Below are positions 60,440-64,000 of a stretch of 64,000 nucleotides of DNA, one piece after another. Position 1 is the stretch's first letter. Every line of letters starts with the position of its first letter. Source of the stretch: Acidobacteriaceae bacterium (GTDB lineage: Bacteria > Acidobacteriota > Terriglobia > Terriglobales > Acidobacteriaceae); NCBI GenBank assembly GCA_003134815.1, contig PLCO01000015.1:195973-259972 (forward strand), in the 5' to 3' direction. The position numbers and the translations under genes were made by a program. The notes under the pieces are model-generated. The model did not search any database. It was not told where the DNA came from and was given only the letters and a program-made list of their open reading frames with translations.

Positions 60440-61264
60440 CTACTTCGCTCTGCGGCTGACGATGAACGCGTCCGTCCGCTTGTTGTTGCGTGTCTTGTAG
60501 CCGCGCGTCGGCTGGCCCCATGGCGTTACCGGATGCCGTCCGCCAGAGGTCTTGCCTTCGCCGCCGCCGTGCGGATGGTCCACCGGGTTCATGGAAACAC
60601 CGCGATTGGTCGGCCGGATACCCAGCCAGCGATTGCGTCCCGCCTTGCCGATCGAGATGTTTTCGTGATCCGTGTTGCCCACCTGCCCGATGGTCGCCAT
60701 GCACTCGACCAGCACCTTGCGCGTCTCGCCCGAAGGCAGCTTGAGCAGGGCGTAATCGCCTTCCTTGGCCACCAACTGCGCTTGCGCTCCGGCCGAACGC
60801 GCCATCTGCGCGCCCTTGCCTGGCCTCAGTTCAATCGCGTGCACCGTGGTGCCGGAAGGAATGTTCTTGAGCGGCAGCGCGTTGCCAACCAGAATGTCGG
60901 CTTCGGGGCCAGACGTCACCGTGGCTCCCACCTTGAGCCCCACCGGCTGCAAAATGTAGCGCTTTTCGCCGTCGGCATAGCTGACCAAAGCGATGCGCGC
61001 CGACCGGTTGGGATCGTATTCAATGGTTGCGACTTTGCCCGGCACGCCGTATTTCTCGCGCTTGAAGTCGATCAGCCGCAGCTTCTGCTTGTGACCGCCG
61101 CCCTGATGGCGGATCGTCAAATCGCCCGAGTTGCGGCGACCGCCGGTGCGCTTGCGCGTCGTTACCAGCGGCTTGTGCGGCTTGTCCACCGTCAGATCGC
61201 CGGTCTCGATCGTCGTTTGGAACCGCAACGTCGGCGTGATCGGCCTGTATGTTTTGATTGCCAT
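60440..61264 (-). CDS. rplB: 50S ribosomal protein L2
   Basis: 274 residues from ATG 61264 ([18 protein letters not shown]) with AGGA nine bases upstream. It contains the functional His in [24 protein letters not shown] and the RNA-binding [21 protein letters not shown]. Needed for peptidyl-transferase centre assembly. The long plus-strand frames opposite it are shadows. Confidence 0.98.
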   Translation of the reverse strand: MAIKTYRPITPTLRFQTTIETGDLTVDKPHKPLVTTRKRTGGRRNSGDLTIRHQGGGHKQKLRLIDFKREKYGVPGKVATIEYDPNRSARIALVSYADGEKRYILQPVGLKVGATVTSGPEADILVGNALPLKNIPSGTTVHAIELRPGKGAQMARSAGAQAQLVAKEGDYALLKLPSGETRKVLVECMATIGQVGNTDHENISIGKAGRNRWLGIRPTNRGVSMNPVDHPHGGGEGKTSGGRHPVTPWGQPTRGYKTRNNKRTDAFIVSRRAK

Positions 61265-61312
61265 GTTCGTTTTCCTAAACTGTCCACCGTTCAATGTGAA
61301 CCGTGAACTGCC

Positions 61313-61606
61313 CTACAGATTGCTCACATACTCCGGCATCTTTTCGCCGGCCTTCAATTTGACGTACGCCTTTTTCCAGTCCGGCCTGAAGCCAGCAAAC
61401 TTGCCGCGCCGGCGTTCCTTGCCAACGACATTCGAAGTGCGGACCGCGGCGACCTTCACCTTGAAGAGCGTCTCCACAGCTTCCTTCACTTCAATCTTGG
61501 TGGCCGAGGGCGCAACTTCAAATACAAGCGTCCCCTCGGTCTCTTTCACGCCCAATCCCTTTTCGGTGATCAGCGGGCGGCGAATGACGGTGTAAAGTGT
61601 CGGCAT
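61313..61606 (-). CDS. rplW: 50S ribosomal protein L23
   Basis: 97 residues (YTVIRRPLITEKGLGVKE, VFEVAPSATKIEVKEAVETLFKVKVAAVRT, GKFAGFRPDWKKAYVKLKAGEKM). Docking site for signal recognition particle and trigger factor at the tunnel exit. Its ATG is adjacent to the rplD stop. Confidence 0.97.
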   Translation of the reverse strand: MPTLYTVIRRPLITEKGLGVKETEGTLVFEVAPSATKIEVKEAVETLFKVKVAAVRTSNVVGKERRRGKFAGFRPDWKKAYVKLKAGEKMPEYVSNL

Positions 61607-62295
61607 TACGCGGCCTCCTTCTCGGCAGCGGTCTTGCGCGCCGCCTTCCGTTTCGATGTAGCCTTCTCAAGCACCTCGCCCAATTGCTCAATCGCGGCCT
61701 TTGAGAAGATCGCCCTCTCGTAGCGCAGCAAGTCGTAGGGATGAACTTCGTTGTTCAGCACCAGTTCCACGCCCTTCAGGTTGCGCGCACCCATCACCAG
61801 CGCCTGCGTCAGCGTCTTGCCGTTCTCGACCAGCAGCACAGTCCGTTTCGCGTCCAGCTTTTCCAGCGCCTCACGATAGAGCTTGGTCTTGCCTTCCTTA
61901 ATCTCAAGCGAATCGACGACAGTAAGCTTGCCGTCGGCTAGCTTTGCGGCCAGCGCCGAGCGAAGCGCGCCCAGCAGCTTCTTGCGCGGGAAGGGATACT
62001 CGTAGCTGCGCGGTTGCGGCCCGTGCACCGTGCCGCCGTGCCGCCACAAGGGAGAACGAACCGAACCAACACGAGCGCGGCCCGTGCCCTTCTGCTTCCA
62101 CAGCTTCTTGCCCGAACCCGCTACCAGCTTGCGGTTCTTGGTGGCCGCCGTGCCCTGGCGCAGCGAGGCTCGGTAATGCTTCACCGCCTCCCACAACAAG
62201 GCCTCGTTCACCTGCTCCGGCGCGAACACCGCGTCGGCCAGATCCACCGTGCCCACCTTCTTGCCGCTCAAATTCACTACATCCACTTTTGCCAT
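61606..62295 (-). CDS. rplD: 50S ribosomal protein L4
   Basis: 229 residues with the L4 loop (KKLWKQKGTGRARVGSVRSPLWRHGGTVHGPQPRSYEYPFPRK) that reaches into the exit tunnel. A Lys/Ala tail of about 20 residues ends the protein. In E. coli L4 autoregulates the S10 operon; no conserved leader could be judged here. Confidence 0.97.
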   Translation of the reverse strand: MAKVDVVNLSGKKVGTVDLADAVFAPEQVNEALLWEAVKHYRASLRQGTAATKNRKLVAGSGKKLWKQKGTGRARVGSVRSPLWRHGGTVHGPQPRSYEYPFPRKKLLGALRSALAAKLADGKLTVVDSLEIKEGKTKLYREALEKLDAKRTVLLVENGKTLTQALVMGARNLKGVELVLNNEVHPYDLLRYERAIFSKAAIEQLGEVLEKATSKRKAARKTAAEKEAA

Positions 62296-62310
62296 CGTCT
62301 TCTTCCAATC

Positions 62311-62454
62311 AGCTTCTAGCCGCTAGCTTCTAGCTGTTAGCTCTAACGCGCCAAAACTAAGTCATCAACTCATTGCACTTACTAATCTCTTTGAAGCCGC
62401 TGCTGCCAGTTCCCACAATCCAGCTAGAAGCCAGGAGCTAGAGGCTAAAAGCTA
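62311..62454. repeat. Heptad-repeat hairpin, rplC-rplD spacer
   Basis: Left arm: five AGCNNNN units, 62311-62345. Right arm: five units, 62420-62454 (CCAGCTA, GAAGCCA, GGAGCTA, GAGGCTA, AAAGCTA). This copy has the longest loop, about 74 bases. AGCT class. Confidence 0.8.
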
Positions 62455-62456
62455 GT

Positions 62457-63179
62457 TCATTTCTTCTTCGCTGCCTTCTTGGCTGCCTTCAACGGATCGA
62501 CCGTGCCCAACCCGGCAAAGCCACGGCGCTCGCGCGGCGGAGCCTTGGCCTTCGAGATCAGCACGTAACCCTCGCGCGGTCCCGGTACTGCTCCTTCAAC
62601 CATCAGCAGATTTTCATCCACGTCGATGCCGCGAATACGAAGATTGCGCACAGTTACCTGGTCCGTTCCGAAATGCCCCGGCATGCGCTGCCCAGGAAAT
62701 ACTCGCGACGGAAAGCTCGATGCGCCGATCGATCCCTGCACCTGGAACATGTGCCCGTGCGACTTGGGGCCGCCGGCAAACTTGTGCCTCTTTACGACGC
62801 CTGCAAACCCGCGGCCCTTCGACGTTCCGATCACGTCCACGAATTTCGCGTCGGTAAAGATGTCTACCAGCACGCGGTCGCCGGCCTTGGTTTCTTCAGC
62901 GCCCTCGACTGCGGCCTCGACGTCCACTTCCTTAATCACCTTCACCGGGGGAGCTTCGGCCTTCTTGAGATGGCCGTTCTGCGCCTTGGTCATGCGCGAA
63001 GCCTTCACAAACTCGACGAGCCCGATCTGCGCTGCGTCGTATCCGTCCCTGGCTGCCGTCTTCAGCTGCGTAATCACGCAGGGGCCGGCCTGTAGCACCG
63101 TAATCGGGTGCACGTCGCCCTTGTCGTCGAAGACCTGCGTCATGCCGATCTTTTTTCCCAGAATCCCTGTGACTGCCAT
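62457..63179 (-). CDS. rplC: 50S ribosomal protein L3
   Basis: 240 residues ([90 protein letters not shown]). The Gln in the conserved loop is the usual N5-methylation site. An insert of about 25 residues near 85-110 and a short basic tail are present. Confidence 0.97.
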   Translation of the reverse strand: MAVTGILGKKIGMTQVFDDKGDVHPITVLQAGPCVITQLKTAARDGYDAAQIGLVEFVKASRMTKAQNGHLKKAEAPPVKVIKEVDVEAAVEGAEETKAGDRVLVDIFTDAKFVDVIGTSKGRGFAGVVKRHKFAGGPKSHGHMFQVQGSIGASSFPSRVFPGQRMPGHFGTDQVTVRNLRIRGIDVDENLLMVEGAVPGPREGYVLISKAKAPPRERRGFAGLGTVDPLKAAKKAAKKK

Positions 63180-63307
63180 CTTTCCCTCACCTCATCATGC
63201 GAGTTGAATTGCCTCGCACTGCCGGGCCCTTCTCGGGCTTTCTACCACTTCGTGTTTCCCGCGCCGCGCTTCTGCGCCGCAAGGCGCGTCTGCCGCACCG
63301 CAGCTGC

Positions 63308-63625
63308 CTATTTCTCGAACGCCTTGATCTCAACATCCACGCCGGCCGGCAGATCAAGCTTCATCAGCGCGTCTACCGTCTGTTGCGTCGGCTCCAGAAT
63401 GTCGATCAGCCGCTTATGCGTGCGAATCTCGAACTGCTCACGCGACTTCTTGTCCACGTGGGGCGAGCGCAGCACGCAATACTTGTTTTTGATCGTCGGC
63501 AAGGGAATCGGCCCCGCCACCGTTGCTCCGGTGCGCTTGGCCGTGTCTACAATCTCGCCGGTCGAGGTGTCCAGCACGCGATAGTCGTATGCCTTCAACC
63601 GTATGCGAATCCTTTGTCCTACCAT
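63308..63625 (-). CDS. rpsJ: 30S ribosomal protein S10
   Basis: 105 residues ([67 protein letters not shown]). First gene of the S10 operon; S10 also serves as NusE in antitermination complexes. The 60-base gap to tuf holds only a trace of the AGTT heptads. Confidence 0.98.
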   Translation of the reverse strand: MVGQRIRIRLKAYDYRVLDTSTGEIVDTAKRTGATVAGPIPLPTIKNKYCVLRSPHVDKKSREQFEIRTHKRLIDILEPTQQTVDALMKLDLPAGVDVEIKAFEK

Positions 63626-63685
63626 GACTTCCCTTCAGTTCACAATTCAGTTCGCAGCGGGCAGGGTTGACTGCCCACTGCACGC

Positions 63686-64000
<315 letters not shown>

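Noticed and set aside
60533..61306. 257-codon plus-strand frame opposite rplB
   Set aside because: Antisense shadow of L2; no ribosome site or domain.
45989..63685. Heptad repeats considered as a CRISPR array
   Set aside because: Units are 7 bases, contiguous without spacers, and arranged as opposed arms; no cas genes are present.

Overview
The window looks like a chromosomal segment from a soil-type Gram-negative bacterium, most likely an Acidobacteriota (Terriglobia-like) genome. The reasons are the moderately high GC, the secreted proteins of acidobacterial flavour, a receiver-domain family I associate with that phylum, and the standard S10-spc-alpha ribosomal cluster. The phylum is inferred from protein style, not from a marker search.

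Left block (1-8000): the start of a secreted PHP-like protein (running off the left edge) and a NagX-type membrane acyltransferase lie on the minus strand. An OPT-family transporter (plus), a HigB/HigA-like toxin-antitoxin pair with a palindromic operator (minus), then guaB and a VanZ-like gene (plus) follow.

Accessory block (about 8029-23600): this stretch is bracketed by clusters of inverted ATTATGCGGAG-type motifs. It begins with decayed tyrosine-recombinase genes that look like remnants of a recombinase-in-trio type element. Inside are a sigma-54 activator and its histidine kinase (split by a frameshift), three universal stress proteins, a small Cys-rich protein, a broken receiver gene, a truncated secreted-protein gene, a BON-domain protein, a small secreted helical protein, a heavy-metal-type P-type ATPase, an AI-2E-family permease and a radical SAM protein. 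It reads as a laterally acquired stress-response island.

Polysaccharide block (24010-45278, plus strand): a ribbon-helix-helix regulator, an outer-membrane export protein with a Q/N-rich insert, a Wzz-like chain-length protein, a Wzx-like flippase (5' end frameshifted), a Wzy-like polymerase, six glycosyltransferases, two methyltransferases, and an epimerase, a WbpL-like initiating transferase and a WbpM-like dehydratase. A stand-alone NusG paralogue closes the block. Together these would prime an N-acetyl-6-deoxyhexosamine on undecaprenyl phosphate, extend it, flip it, polymerise it and export it (Wzx/Wzy-type pathway).

Ribosomal block (45480-64000, minus strand): tuf (partial), rpsJ, rplC, rplD, rplW, rplB, rpsS, rplV, rpsC, rplP, rpmC, rpsQ, rplN, rplX, rplE, rpsZ, rpsH, rplF, rplR, rpsE, rpmD, rplO, secY, adk, map, infA, rpmJ, rpsM, rpsK, rpsD, rpoA, rplQ. 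Its most unusual feature is in the spacers: at least eleven gaps carry runs of degenerate 7-bp repeats (AGCTNNN or AGTTNNN), usually as two opposed arms able to fold into long hairpins. I saw none elsewhere in the window and know of no described family that matches; this is the best candidate for something undescribed.

Three genes (integrase, histidine kinase, flippase) are interrupted by single-base indels in short homopolymers, so assembly error must be weighed against true decay.
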